From an uncultured Eggerthella sp. (GTDB lineage Bacteria > Actinomycetota > Coriobacteriia > Coriobacteriales > Eggerthellaceae): a stretch of DNA of 64,000 nt. This document shows positions 24,625-33,552 of this stretch, one piece after another. Numbering within the stretch: the stretch's first letter is position 1; each line of letters starts with the position of its first letter. The stretch lies in assembly GCA_900542525.1 (NCBI GenBank), contig UQNZ01000002.1, positions 248,001 through 312,000 on the forward strand. Reading direction: 5' to 3'. A model generated the notes under the pieces. The model was not told the origin of the DNA, ran no database searches, and worked only from the letters and a program-made list of their open reading frames with translations. The position numbers and the translations under genes were made by a program.

Positions 24625-26085
24625 TTATGCTTCCCAGTTTGGTTTATCCGGGTTGCTCGTATTGATGCCTTCTTCGTGTTCGCGTTCGATCTTCGCTGCG
24701 GCCTTACCCCACGATTTACCTGCCGTACGTGCGCAAGCTGCAACGCCGCCACCAAGAGCGATCAAGCCGATAACGTTCGGGAGAACCATGAGCTGATTGA
24801 ACATGTCGGCAAGTTCCCATACCAGGTCGTTTGAGAGCAACGAGCCCATGAAGATGAAAATGAGCGCAATAACGGTGAACACCGGAACTGCCTTCTTGCC
24901 AAAGAGGTACTGAACGTTGATCTTTGCGAACAGGTTCCAGCTCAAGATCGTAGAGAATGCGAAGAATAGCAAGCAGATAGCCACAAACACATTGCCGCCC
25001 ACTTCGCCGAACATCGAACCGAATGCGAGCTGTGCCATGTTGGTCTTGTCGATGCCTTCGTAGGCGCCTTGAGCTAGTGCGCCGTTGCCCGTGTAAAGCA
25101 CGCTGATAACAACGAGTGCGGTAATGGTAACCACGATGAAGGTGTCAACGAAAACGCCGATCAGCGCAACGGTTCCCTGCTCGTGCGGGTTCTTCACGTT
25201 TGCCTGTGCGTGAGCGTGCGGGGTAGAACCCATGCCCGCTTCGTTCGAGAAGAGACCGCGCTTCGCGCCTTGTGCAAGCGCTGCCAGGATACCGAAGGTC
25301 ACGCCGCCGATCTCTGCCTGCGGATTGAATGCGCAAGAGAAGATGAGTGCGAACGCTTCGCCGGTTGCAGGGAGATTCGCAAGCAGCACGATAAGGCCGC
25401 CGATCAAGTAAACGATCGCCATGAGCGGAACGATCTTTTCCGTAACGACCGCCAAGCGTCCAACGCCGCCGATGAACACGTAAGCAGCGATCGCAACAAC
25501 CGCGATGCCCCACACCCATGCGGGAATGCCGAAAGCAGTTTCGCAGGTCGAAGCGATGGAGTTCGATTGTACCATGCATCCCATGAAGCCGAGTGCGAGG
25601 ATGATCGCAACTGAGAAGAAGCCAGCAAGGAAGGTGCCGAACTTGCCGCGGAATGCGGTCTTGATGTAGTAGACCGGACCGCCGTGAACGATGCCTTCGC
25701 TATCGACGATACGTGTCTTTTGTGCGAGCACCGCCTCGGCGTAGTTCGTGGCCATACCTAAAAATGCGATGAGCCACATCCAGAAGATCGCACCAGGGCC
25801 ACCGATCAGGATCGCGCCGCACGCACCAACGATGTTACCAGTGCCGACCTGCGCCGCAATAGCAGTGGTGAGTGCCTGGAAGGAACTCATGCCGCTCTTC
25901 TCCTTTTTGCCGAAGAGCGAGAAGCCGCCAAAAACGCGCTTCCAGCCTTCTCCGAAGCAGCGAATCTGCACGAAGCGCGTTCGGATGGTGAAGTAGAGGC
26001 CTGCGCCGATGAGCAGGATGATCAGCACGTAATTCGAGAGATACGAATTGATGGTAACGACGATGTTCAGCAAAGCTTCTTCCAT
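24625..26085 (-). CDS. Sodium:alanine symporter (AGCS family)
   Basis: Membrane symporter importing alanine or glycine with Na+. The 486-residue protein shows the family motif GTGNIVGACGAILIGGPGAIFWMW in the region following the FQALTTAIAAQVG segment, plus the conserved GLFSNEAGMGSTPHAHA stretch. About ten membrane segments are evident, and a charged tail of about 30 residues ends the protein. ATG 26085 follows GGAGAGCC. It is convergent with the uvrA-like gene. A second AGCS gene lies at 38058-39560 on the opposite strand and is only moderately similar, so the two probably differ in substrate or regulation. Confidence 0.9.
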   Translation of the reverse strand: MEEALLNIVVTINSYLSNYVLIILLIGAGLYFTIRTRFVQIRCFGEGWKRVFGGFSLFGKKEKSGMSSFQALTTAIAAQVGTGNIVGACGAILIGGPGAIFWMWLIAFLGMATNYAEAVLAQKTRIVDSEGIVHGGPVYYIKTAFRGKFGTFLAGFFSVAIILALGFMGCMVQSNSIASTCETAFGIPAWVWGIAVVAIAAYVFIGGVGRLAVVTEKIVPLMAIVYLIGGLIVLLANLPATGEAFALIFSCAFNPQAEIGGVTFGILAALAQGAKRGLFSNEAGMGSTPHAHAQANVKNPHEQGTVALIGVFVDTFIVVTITALVVISVLYTGNGALAQGAYEGIDKTNMAQLAFGSMFGEVGGNVFVAICLLFFAFSTILSWNLFAKINVQYLFGKKAVPVFTVIALIFIFMGSLLSNDLVWELADMFNQLMVLPNVIGLIALGGGVAACARTAGKSWGKAAAKIEREHEEGINTSNPDKPNWEA

Positions 26086-26243
26086 GGCTTGGGCTCTCCA
26101 GCGCCCTTGATGGTCAGGACTATTTTGGATTATGCGTAATTGTGTTGATTTAGAGGATTAAAGCAACAGTCGTTATTCTACTGAACTTCACTGTGCTGCA
26201 AGAGAGATTTAGGTGCTTTGCTGTAATAAAGTGCCCAGCGGAA

Positions 26244-26283
26244 TGAACAGGGGACGATGAACACTTGTCCTGTCCCCTGTTCA
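26244..26283. repeat. Dispersed palindromic repeat, copy 1
   Basis: The outer arms TGAACAGGGGAC and GTCCCCTGTTCA are perfect inverted repeats. The interior contains GAACACTTGTCC. It lies between two convergently or serially placed symporter genes and shares its core with copies at 30740, 33457 and 33527. Confidence 0.75.
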
Positions 26284-26337
26284 ATCAGTACACAAAAAAT
26301 GTACTCGTAGTAGAACAAAATGCCTCTGAGCAGGAAT

Positions 26338-27654
26338 TTATTCTGATGGCGCTTTCGCGGGCTCTTCGACCAGATCCTCGTTGCGGCTTTGGAATACGTT
26401 GCGGTCAAGCGTTTTCGTGAGGCTGGCCATGCACATCGTTACCACTGCATCGCCAGTCACGTTCACCGCGGTGCGGCCCATGTCCAAGATACGGTCAACG
26501 CCCATGATCATGGCAATGCCAGCGGCCGGCAAGCCTACCGATTCGAAGACCATTGCGAGCATGATGGTTCCCACACCAGGCACTCCTGCGGTACCGATCG
26601 CTGCGGTAACTGCGGTTATGACCACGGTCATGAGTGCGCTCGTGGATAGATCGATGCCGAAGGCTTGCGCCACGAACACCACCGCCGCGCCCTGCATGAT
26701 GGCCGTGCCGCTCATGTTGATGGTTGCGCCCAGCGGAATGGTGAAGGATGCCACCTTTTCATCAACGCCGCATTTACGCTCGAGCGTTTCAAGGTTGAGC
26801 GGAATGGTCGCATTCGAAGAGCTGGTCGAGAAAGCAAAGAGCATGACGGGCAGCATCTTGCGCAAGAACCGAAAGGGGTTCAGGCGGGTGAACAGGACGA
26901 AGATAATCGCGTAAACGATGAAGAGCTGGATGAAGAGCCCGCCATAGACTGTGAGAATGAACTTCAGCATAGGCATCATGCCTGTTATACCCAGGTTGGC
27001 AAAAGTGCGTGCGATCAGGCAAAAGATACCAATAGGTGCAACCTTGAGCATGATGTCGATCATGGTCATCATCACGGTGTTGAATTGCTCGAAGAAGCGA
27101 TTCACCGTTTCGACCTTGCTTCCAAGGCGACCGAGCACAAACCCAAGAATGAGTGCGAAGAAGATGATCTGAAGCATCGCGCCGTTGTTCATCGCCTCGA
27201 TGATGTTGGTAGGGATGATATTGATGAGCGTTTCTGCCATGCTCACTTCGGTGCTGGCAGTTGTGGTGTCGGCCATGATGACTGAGGCCAGGTCAAGACC
27301 CACACCTGGCGCGACCAGCTGGGCAAGACCGATCGCGATGAGCACGGCGAGTGCAGTGGTGATGATATACATGAGCAACGTGCCGATGCCCACTTTTCCG
27401 AGCAGTTTCAGATCCGCCATTGCTGCAGCGCCGCATACGATTGAACAGAAGACCAGCGGGATCACGAGCATTTGCATCAGGCGAATGAACCATTGGCCGA
27501 GCACATAGAAGAGCCCTTCGGTCACATACTGGTCGAACGGCGAGCCTTCGGGGGAGACGGCCGAGATGAGCAGGCCCACTACGATGCCCGCTACCAGCGA
27601 TATCAAAATCCAGGTAGTGAGCGAGGGACGCTTTCTTGTCTGTTGGTTGCTCAT
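26338..27654 (-). CDS. Dicarboxylate/amino acid:cation symporter (DAACS family)
   Basis: GltP/DctA-type membrane symporter for glutamate, aspartate or C4-dicarboxylates driven by Na+ or H+. The 438-residue protein has the two-hairpin, eight-helix layout. The diagnostic serine-rich motif AFSTSSSNATIPLNLE lies in the first hairpin region, with PLGATINMSGTAIMQG and GVPGVGTIMLAMVF downstream. These are the substrate and Na+ binding segments. Start ATG 27654 has GAGGATACAAGAG upstream. It is transcribed alone, leftward. Confidence 0.9.
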   Translation of the reverse strand: MSNQQTRKRPSLTTWILISLVAGIVVGLLISAVSPEGSPFDQYVTEGLFYVLGQWFIRLMQMLVIPLVFCSIVCGAAAMADLKLLGKVGIGTLLMYIITTALAVLIAIGLAQLVAPGVGLDLASVIMADTTTASTEVSMAETLINIIPTNIIEAMNNGAMLQIIFFALILGFVLGRLGSKVETVNRFFEQFNTVMMTMIDIMLKVAPIGIFCLIARTFANLGITGMMPMLKFILTVYGGLFIQLFIVYAIIFVLFTRLNPFRFLRKMLPVMLFAFSTSSSNATIPLNLETLERKCGVDEKVASFTIPLGATINMSGTAIMQGAAVVFVAQAFGIDLSTSALMTVVITAVTAAIGTAGVPGVGTIMLAMVFESVGLPAAGIAMIMGVDRILDMGRTAVNVTGDAVVTMCMASLTKTLDRNVFQSRNEDLVEEPAKAPSE

Positions 27655-27926
27655 AACTCTTGTATCCTCATCCGCCCAGGCAGATAGTACGTTCTTTCTT
27701 TCTCATTCAAGTATAGGTGTTGCGGTGCGTTTGCGCGCGTAGAGCTTAGGATAGTTTGTCTGTTGCGGAATCAGGCTGGTTGGCGGAGAGCCCATGCAGT
27801 TTGGTTTGTGCGGGAATGCCGGCATCTGAATTATGTCGGGATAATCGTTTTTTCTACTTGAAAACTGATTGTGCGCGGCGGAAAATGACAGCAAAGAAAG
27901 ATGCAATTGAGAAGGAGTTGATGAAT

Positions 27927-28382
27927 ATGTTGAAGGTCAAATCTGAAAAGCTCCTTATCATCGCGGCTGCTGTCTGGCTGCTAGCGGGTATCAATATCTT
28001 GCGCCTTGGCGTTATCGCTATCACGGAGACCGAACTTGTTGCTGCCCTGCTCGCTGTTGGGGTTGTCGTCACGTTCCTCTTGTTCCATATGATGTTCGCG
28101 AAGTTAGTGGGAAAGCAGTCGAACCGCATTCGTGCTTATGGCAATGAGCCAACCTGCGCGTTCGCTTTCTTCGATGTGAAGGGCTACATCATGATGGCTA
28201 TCATGATGGGCGGCGGCATTGCGCTGCGCGAATTCGGGATCATTCCTGCATGGATCGTGGCGTTCATGTATACCGGCATTGGGTCGGCGTTGGCGCTTGC
28301 GGGCATTGGGTTCTTCATCCATTACCTCAAGCGGGGCAAGTCGCTCACGTGCCCTGTCACGAAGAAGACGCGCCTTGCTTAG
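27927..28382 (+). CDS. Small four-helix membrane protein of unknown function
   Basis: The 151-residue product begins MLKVKSEKLLIIAAAV and has four hydrophobic segments (about 7-27, 33-55, 77-95, 101-125), with a basic C-terminal tail (KRGKSLTCPVTKKTR). No family is recognised. I chose ATG 27927, nine bases after AAGGAG. ATG 27921 and longer in-frame starts (27885, 27756) are less well supported. It is convergent with the Rrf2 gene and unlinked to the symporter upstream. Confidence 0.6.
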   Translation: MLKVKSEKLLIIAAAVWLLAGINILRLGVIAITETELVAALLAVGVVVTFLLFHMMFAKLVGKQSNRIRAYGNEPTCAFAFFDVKGYIMMAIMMGGGIALREFGIIPAWIVAFMYTGIGSALALAGIGFFIHYLKRGKSLTCPVTKKTRLA

Positions 28383-28436
28383 CGCGGCTCGCGATCATTT
28401 TGAATCGCTTCCGCTGAACTTCAAGATTTCAACCAA

Positions 28437-28865
28437 TTAAATAACGTAGTCGTTGCCAGCTAGGTCGGGCACTGCGAGATCAGCGATGTTGGTAGCATCA
28501 AGATACTGGTCCACCACGTTTTCGAGTCCCATCCAAAAACGAGCAGTGCGGCACATCGAAGCGCGTTCGCATGGCTCGCCCTCTGCGCTGCAGGGGGCAG
28601 AAGCAACCTCTCCCTCAACCGCGCGGATCACGTCGCCAGCAGTTATATCGTTTGCTGGTCGCGCGAGCTGATAGCCGCCGTTCTTTCCGCGCACGCTTGC
28701 CAGTATGCCCGCTACGACCAGGGGTTTGATGATGGCTTCAAGGTATTTATCAGATATGCCCTGGCGCTCTGCAACGGAACGGAGCGAAACGCGATCGACG
28801 CGAGAATTTTCTGCGATATCGACTACCGCGCGAAGCGCATAACGTCCTTTTGTTGAGACCAGCAT
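28437..28865 (-). CDS. Rrf2-family transcriptional regulator (IscR/CymR-like)
   Basis: A 142-residue winged-helix regulator opening MLVSTKGRYALRAV, the Rrf2 hallmark. The recognition region SLRSVAERQGISDKYLEAII is followed by the wing RGKNGGYQLARP. Three cysteines (Cys92, Cys99, Cys105) lie in the position where IscR holds a 2Fe-2S cluster. The divergent neighbour is cysK, as with CymR-type sulfur regulators. I infer control of cysteine synthesis, sensing either Fe-S or cysteine status. Candidate sites TAGGAAT occur once near each of the two divergent starts. The stop is 55 bases from the end of the convergent membrane protein gene. Confidence 0.88.
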   Translation of the reverse strand: MLVSTKGRYALRAVVDIAENSRVDRVSLRSVAERQGISDKYLEAIIKPLVVAGILASVRGKNGGYQLARPANDITAGDVIRAVEGEVASAPCSAEGEPCERASMCRTARFWMGLENVVDQYLDATNIADLAVPDLAGNDYVI

Positions 28866-28941
28866 AACGGGTGCTCCTTATTCCTTCTAATTTACTAGGA
28901 ATATTGTAATACAGTCTTGTAGGGAAGTTGTGGGCTTGTGC

Positions 28942-28969
28942 TTGACAGCGAAGAACAGCGGGTTATAAT
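28942..28969 (+). promoter_or_regulatory. Sigma-A-type promoter of cysK
   Basis: TTGACA (28942-28947), a 16-bp spacer and TATAAT (28964-28969): both hexamers match consensus. Transcription would start near 28976. Confidence 0.8.
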
Positions 28970-28978
28970 CCTGTTAAC

Positions 28979-28998
28979 CTATAGAAATAATAGGAATT
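28979..28998 (+). promoter_or_regulatory. Candidate Rrf2 operator at the cysK start region
   Basis: CCTATagaaataATAGG is a 5-bp inverted repeat just downstream of the cysK -10. The motif TAGGAAT inside it recurs upstream of the Rrf2 gene (near 28893), so one regulator could bind both. Confidence 0.45.
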
Positions 28999-29012
28999 AT
29001 GGAGGGTAGAGC

Positions 29013-29945
29013 ATGAAGGTATACGAGTCAGTCGATCAGCTGGTTGGTCATACGCCTCTTTTAGAGCTTAAACATGTCGAGGAAGTTCATGGTGTTTCGG
29101 CGCGAATCTTAGGAAAGCTCGAATATTTCAACCCAGCGGGCTCGATCAAGGATCGTATTGCGAAAGCGATGATCGATGATGCTGAAGCGGCAGGCATCTT
29201 GAAGCCTGGAGCAACCATCATAGAGCCGACCTCGGGAAACACGGGAATCGGACTGGCTTCTATTGCAGCAGCTCGTGGTTACCAGCTCATTTTGACCATG
29301 CCAGAAACGATGAGCGTCGAGCGACGTAATCTCATCAAGGCATATGGGGCCAAGATCGTGTTGACCGATGGTGCGAAGGGCATGACTGGCGCTATCGAAA
29401 AAGCGAACGAACTTGCAGCCGAGATCGAAGGCAGCTTCATTCCCGGGCAGTTCATCAATCCCGCAAATCCGGCAATCCATAAGGCCACCACGGGCCCTGA
29501 GATCTGGCAGGATACGGATGGCACCGTGGACATCTTGGTCGCTGGTGTTGGTACGGGAGGCACGCTTACGGGCATCGGCCAGTATTTGAAGGAGCAGAAC
29601 CCCGAGGTGAAGCTCGTTGCAGTTGAGCCTTCTGATTCGCCGGTTCTTTCTGAAGGACGTGCTGGTTCGCACAAGATCCAAGGTATTGGTGCCGGGTTCG
29701 TGCCTGAGGTGCTAGATACCACGCTCTACGACGAAGTGATCACGGTCGAAAGCGACGATGCGTTCGCGATCGGGCGCGAGATCGGGCGCGAAGAAGGCGT
29801 GTTGGTAGGAATCTCTTCGGGAGCCGCTGTATGGGCTGCCCTTGAACTGGCAAAACGTCCCGAGAATGAAGGCAAGACCATCGTGGCTATCCTGCCTGAT
29901 ACCGGTGAGCGCTACCTTTCAACACCGATGTTCGCAGATGAATAA
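29013..29945 (+). CDS. cysK: Cysteine synthase (O-acetylserine sulfhydrylase)
   Basis: PLP enzyme forming cysteine from O-acetylserine and sulfide. The 310-residue protein has the PLP Lys46 in NPAGSIKDRIAK, the substrate loop TSGNTG at 73-78, the PLP-phosphate loop VGTGGT and GISSGAAVWA near the C terminus. All are typical of CysK rather than cystathionine beta-synthase. ATG 29013 follows GGAGG. It has a near-consensus promoter and a terminator and lies divergent to an Rrf2 regulator, which suggests sulfur- or Fe-S-responsive control. Confidence 0.94.
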   Translation: MKVYESVDQLVGHTPLLELKHVEEVHGVSARILGKLEYFNPAGSIKDRIAKAMIDDAEAAGILKPGATIIEPTSGNTGIGLASIAAARGYQLILTMPETMSVERRNLIKAYGAKIVLTDGAKGMTGAIEKANELAAEIEGSFIPGQFINPANPAIHKATTGPEIWQDTDGTVDILVAGVGTGGTLTGIGQYLKEQNPEVKLVAVEPSDSPVLSEGRAGSHKIQGIGAGFVPEVLDTTLYDEVITVESDDAFAIGREIGREEGVLVGISSGAAVWAALELAKRPENEGKTIVAILPDTGERYLSTPMFADE

Positions 29946-29986
29946 ATCTTGATACTCTGATTCCAAAACTGCATATAAGCATTCTG

Positions 29987-30028
29987 AAGCAAAGAAGAGA
30001 GAGCAGGTGTCTTTCTTCTTTGCTTTTT
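29987..30028 (+). terminator. Terminator of cysK
   Basis: AAGCAAAGAAGA pairs with TCTTCTTTGCTT and is followed by T residues. Confidence 0.8.
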
Positions 30029-30119
30029 GCGTTCGTCCTTTTATGTGCAGATTGAGTACAGGTGAAGTATCCGATATGCTTCTATAAGAAGCTAAAACGT
30101 AGTATCAAAAGGAATCACC

Positions 30120-30722
30120 ATGAACGTCGTCGTCTATTGCGGATCGAATCCGGGAAACAATACGAACTATGCAAAAGCCGCCCTTGAACTGGGCGCTTGG
30201 ATCGGAGATTCGGGCAATACGCTCGTGTATGGCGGAAGCTCGGTAGGCCTTATGGGGCTGATATCGCGCGTGGTGCTCGAGCATGGTGGCGAAGTGTATG
30301 GTGTTGAGCCGCAGTTCTTCATCGACGCGTGTGTTGAGCAGCAGGATCTGACCGAGCTTTATGTGGTCGAGAACATGAGCGAACGCAAAGCGAAGATGAT
30401 CGAACTCGGCGATGTTTTCGTGGCGCTTCCGGGGGGCGTTGGTACGCTCGAAGAGATCTCGGAGATCATGTCACGCATTCGTTTGCACCTGACCCCTGGT
30501 CCTTGTTTCTGCCTTGATATCGACGGTTTCTATGAGCCGCTTCACCAGCTCATCGAGAACATGCACGAGCATGATTTCATCGAGCATTGGGATAAGGATG
30601 CGTTCCAATTCCCCAAAACCGTCGAAGAGCTGATCGAAGGACTTTCGAAGTGGCACCCTGATGGGGTGTTCGATGGGCGCCCGATCGTGCCAGAAAAGCA
30701 AGAACTCTTGATGTTCGGGTAG
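30120..30722 (+). CDS. LOG-family Rossmann-fold protein (TIGR00730)
   Basis: The family hydrolyses nucleoside 5'-monophosphates to the free base and ribose 5-phosphate (LOG, cytokinin-activating type) and includes bacterial members of uncertain role. The 200-residue protein has the N-terminal VVVYCGSNPG, LVYGGSSVGLMG (about 35-46), MSERK (86-90) and the diagnostic PGGVGTLEE at 104-112. ATG 30120 follows AAAAGGAA. It stands alone, with a palindromic repeat just after its stop. Confidence 0.9.
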   Translation: MNVVVYCGSNPGNNTNYAKAALELGAWIGDSGNTLVYGGSSVGLMGLISRVVLEHGGEVYGVEPQFFIDACVEQQDLTELYVVENMSERKAKMIELGDVFVALPGGVGTLEEISEIMSRIRLHLTPGPCFCLDIDGFYEPLHQLIENMHEHDFIEHWDKDAFQFPKTVEELIEGLSKWHPDGVFDGRPIVPEKQELLMFG

Positions 30723-30739
30723 CTTTTTGCAGTGTGTGT

Positions 30740-30777
30740 AGGTGTGAACACTTGCCCCGTCCCCTGTTCACACACCT
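30740..30777. repeat. Dispersed palindromic repeat, copy 2
   Basis: AGGTGTGAACA and TGTTCACACACCT flank CTTGCCCCGTCCCC. It lies between the LOG gene and the convergent TPR protein gene, where it could serve as a bidirectional terminator. Confidence 0.75.
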
Positions 30778-30784
30778 CTCCTGA

Positions 30785-33412
30785 TCAGAACAGACTTGTT
30801 TCGAGTGAACGCAGCACGCCCACCAAGGCATCATCGTTGCGATAGCGGAATACGAAGGATAGAAGAACGCGTGCGATGTCGAACAATCCTTCGTCGAGCG
30901 CGGTGATTGCAGCTTCTTCTAGAACAGCGCGCATGCTTTCAGTCGGCACAAGAGGAACTCCTGCTTCATCAAGGAGTCTATCGATATCTTCGCTGAGGGG
31001 AAGTGGGAGCCCCGTGTCTTTCTGAAGCTCTTCGATCTCCGACACACAGGCCGCACTCACAACATTGGAAGTTTGGAGCGCTTTGATGTAACTTGCGAGC
31101 GCTGTTTCGGGATCGCCTGATTTCCAGAGGGCATAGGCAAGATGGTAGTAGAGGGCGGCGATATCATCAGGCGAGGTCATAAGCGTAAGAGCGCTCTCAA
31201 GTGTGGCGCGCTCGCTCGCGAAATCATCATTGAACACGAAGATTCGCCCAAGAGCACGATATCCTGCGCTCATGGTGGGAGCTATTGTGATCGCTTTCTT
31301 GGCGTAGCGCATCGCTTCATCGATGTGGTCGCGCGAACAGAGCAAATAGGCTAGCTCGAAGAGGCAGAACGCATAGCTATCGGGTGCGAGCTGTGTTTCT
31401 TTTCCTCTGTCTTGCAAGATCGTGCAATCTTGCAGCGCGGGGAGCGTTCCTGCTTTCACCTGGTTATAGACGAGCCGCGCAGCGTACGAATCGAACACGC
31501 GATAGACGGTCGTTTCGTTGTCTGCAAAATGCCCCGTTTCTTCGAGTTTTGCAACGGCGCTGGTCAGAATTTGGAGTGCCTCTTCAGGTTGGTCAGCTGA
31601 GGTCAATGCTTCAGCGGCGCGATAGGCGCTCATGCATTCGTCTTCGCCCAGGAAGCAATTGACCGTGGTGTTCTGCTCGTGAGGGTCGATGGTTCCTTCA
31701 GCGAGCGCTCGCAGAAGGCGGGTGAACGCTTCGGCGGTACGGGAGTTCGAATCGTGCGCGAGCGTCTCTGCTTCGATCTGGCGAACGCTGGCGACGGCGC
31801 TTGAAGTGTCTGCTGCAGCAGCTATCGCATCGGCAAGGCACTCTGCTGTCGAGCGCAATTCAGCGTTGAAGAAGATTTCCAGGTCGCGGTACGTTTTTGC
31901 ACCAAAGGCCGCAGCAACTTCTGGTGAGAGTTCTGCATGGGGATCAGGTTGAGGTGTAGCTGAAAGCGATGCAGTTTCGGTGAAGTTCGCACTTGTTGTC
32001 TGGTCGGGAAGGCTTTCATAGAGGGTTGAGGGATCGCCCTTGCGTTCTTCAAGGAACCCGTTTGAGCGCTCGTAGAGATCGCGATCGAACGAAGCGGAGA
32101 AGAGGTCAACATCTTCTGAACCATCGCGACTGATGGTTCGTGCGACCAGGTCAACACGTTCGATGCGCGCAGAAGAGCGCATCGCGATATCAACGAGAAG
32201 AAGTCCCACCTGCCGCGCATAGCGTTCTGCAAGTGCGGCTGCTTCGCCTTCAGATTTATCGAACAGCGAAGCTATCATCGAAGCATCGGGAACACGCATC
32301 TCGAACTTGACCTGCCCAGCTGGCAGATCGAGCCGGAAGCGTGCCTCTACCCGAAGGGGGAGCGCCATATTCTCTATTCCTGCAGCGATATGTGAGCGCG
32401 CCTGCCACTGCCCGGCTGGCTTGCCAGCAGCTAATTCGCTTGCAAGTTCGAGCTCGATCGATTGCCCCGCGGCTGTTTCAAGAAGATAAGCCTCACAGCC
32501 AGCAAGGCTCGCGAGTTCGCCTTTGGATTGCAAGACCTGGAGAAGCGATTCGGTAAGCGAGAACAAATTGAGCGCAGCTTCGATCTCCCAAATCGTGGTT
32601 TCTGGCAGGGCGGACGATTCATTCATGTCGCGCACGAAGAAGGTATTGGCATATTGCGCAGTGCGGATCAGGCGGAGCTCGGCATCTTCGTCTTCAGCTG
32701 CAAGATCGAGTATGCCGGCCGCAATAAGTCGGTCGCTCAACTTCGAGACCACCGGATGACCCGTAACAAGATGGTCCGTTTCAACCTTGTTCGCTCGTTC
32801 GATCACGATCTTCAAAGCGGGAAGCAGTTCGTCTTGCGCGAGCACCCGATACACCTCATCGATGCCAAAGGGAAGTGTTGCTTTGCCGAGTGTTGGTCGG
32901 TACACGAAAGCCAGATAAGCGCGGCTCATCAGGTCATAATAATGAAGGCGCTTCCCGTGGCCTTTGAAGTCGTACCAGGTTTCGCCGATCGTGTATTTGG
33001 CATTTTGCCCGCTGCCACTTTTCGTGAAGGGAGCGCAAGCAATGGGGCTGCCATCTTTTCCGCGCACGAAGATCGTGCCGTTGCTCGAAGAGCCTTCAGC
33101 AAGCGCGATGAAAAGATCTTGCGGCTGAGCGGGAGGGCGTTCGAAGCCAGTTTCAGTGGTGAAAGCGCGACCGTACATATCGACGTAGGCAAGCACGCGG
33201 ATCTTCTGATCGTCAAGGAACTCGACCACATAGAAGCCGCCCTCGTTCGATGGCGTAGGGATCGCTCCCTTAAACCAACCAAAGCGAGCATCTGCAGGAG
33301 GAATTCCTGGTTCTACCTGGTCAATCGCATCATCCATGATCGCTTTTCGGCATGACCAGAGCCTCTCGGCCTTGCCCACGCGATAGATGCCATCTCCTAG
33401 ATATTCAGCCAC
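30785..33412 (-). CDS. Large cytoplasmic protein with C-terminal TPR repeats, function unknown
   Basis: The 875-residue product has no signal peptide and no membrane segment. Residues about 1-150 form a beta-rich start (YLGDGIYRVGKAERLW). The middle is mixed alpha/beta with a low-complexity break near 480-500. Residues about 600-830 contain TPR-like helical repeats, such as SYAFCLFELAYLLCSRDHI and the following A-Y-A-K-K-A units. No enzyme motif is visible. TPRs suggest a scaffold. The start is GTG 33412, six bases after AAGGGGG. The gene is monocistronic, bounded by copies of the palindromic repeat on both sides. Confidence 0.65.
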   Translation of the reverse strand: MAEYLGDGIYRVGKAERLWSCRKAIMDDAIDQVEPGIPPADARFGWFKGAIPTPSNEGGFYVVEFLDDQKIRVLAYVDMYGRAFTTETGFERPPAQPQDLFIALAEGSSSNGTIFVRGKDGSPIACAPFTKSGSGQNAKYTIGETWYDFKGHGKRLHYYDLMSRAYLAFVYRPTLGKATLPFGIDEVYRVLAQDELLPALKIVIERANKVETDHLVTGHPVVSKLSDRLIAAGILDLAAEDEDAELRLIRTAQYANTFFVRDMNESSALPETTIWEIEAALNLFSLTESLLQVLQSKGELASLAGCEAYLLETAAGQSIELELASELAAGKPAGQWQARSHIAAGIENMALPLRVEARFRLDLPAGQVKFEMRVPDASMIASLFDKSEGEAAALAERYARQVGLLLVDIAMRSSARIERVDLVARTISRDGSEDVDLFSASFDRDLYERSNGFLEERKGDPSTLYESLPDQTTSANFTETASLSATPQPDPHAELSPEVAAAFGAKTYRDLEIFFNAELRSTAECLADAIAAAADTSSAVASVRQIEAETLAHDSNSRTAEAFTRLLRALAEGTIDPHEQNTTVNCFLGEDECMSAYRAAEALTSADQPEEALQILTSAVAKLEETGHFADNETTVYRVFDSYAARLVYNQVKAGTLPALQDCTILQDRGKETQLAPDSYAFCLFELAYLLCSRDHIDEAMRYAKKAITIAPTMSAGYRALGRIFVFNDDFASERATLESALTLMTSPDDIAALYYHLAYALWKSGDPETALASYIKALQTSNVVSAACVSEIEELQKDTGLPLPLSEDIDRLLDEAGVPLVPTESMRAVLEEAAITALDEGLFDIARVLLSFVFRYRNDDALVGVLRSLETSLF

Positions 33413-33456
33413 AGCGAACCCCCTTCATGTGTTTGTTTTAGTCTATCATGCAGGGC

Positions 33457-33552
33457 GTGAACAGGGGACGGGGCAAGTGTTCAATCTATTGTGTTTCAGA
33501 TATGGCTTGCGCCCATAGCGCGGATTGGACACTTGCCCCGTCCCCTGTTCAC
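33457..33552. repeat. Dispersed palindromic repeats, copies 3 and 4, forming a 96-bp inverted pair
   Basis: The copy at 33457-33480 and the copy at 33529-33552 are perfect 24-bp inverted repeats (outer arm GTGAACAGGGGACGGGG) around about 48 bases. The right arm runs into the DMT transporter gene and supplies its TGA stop codon at 33549-33551. Confidence 0.85.
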
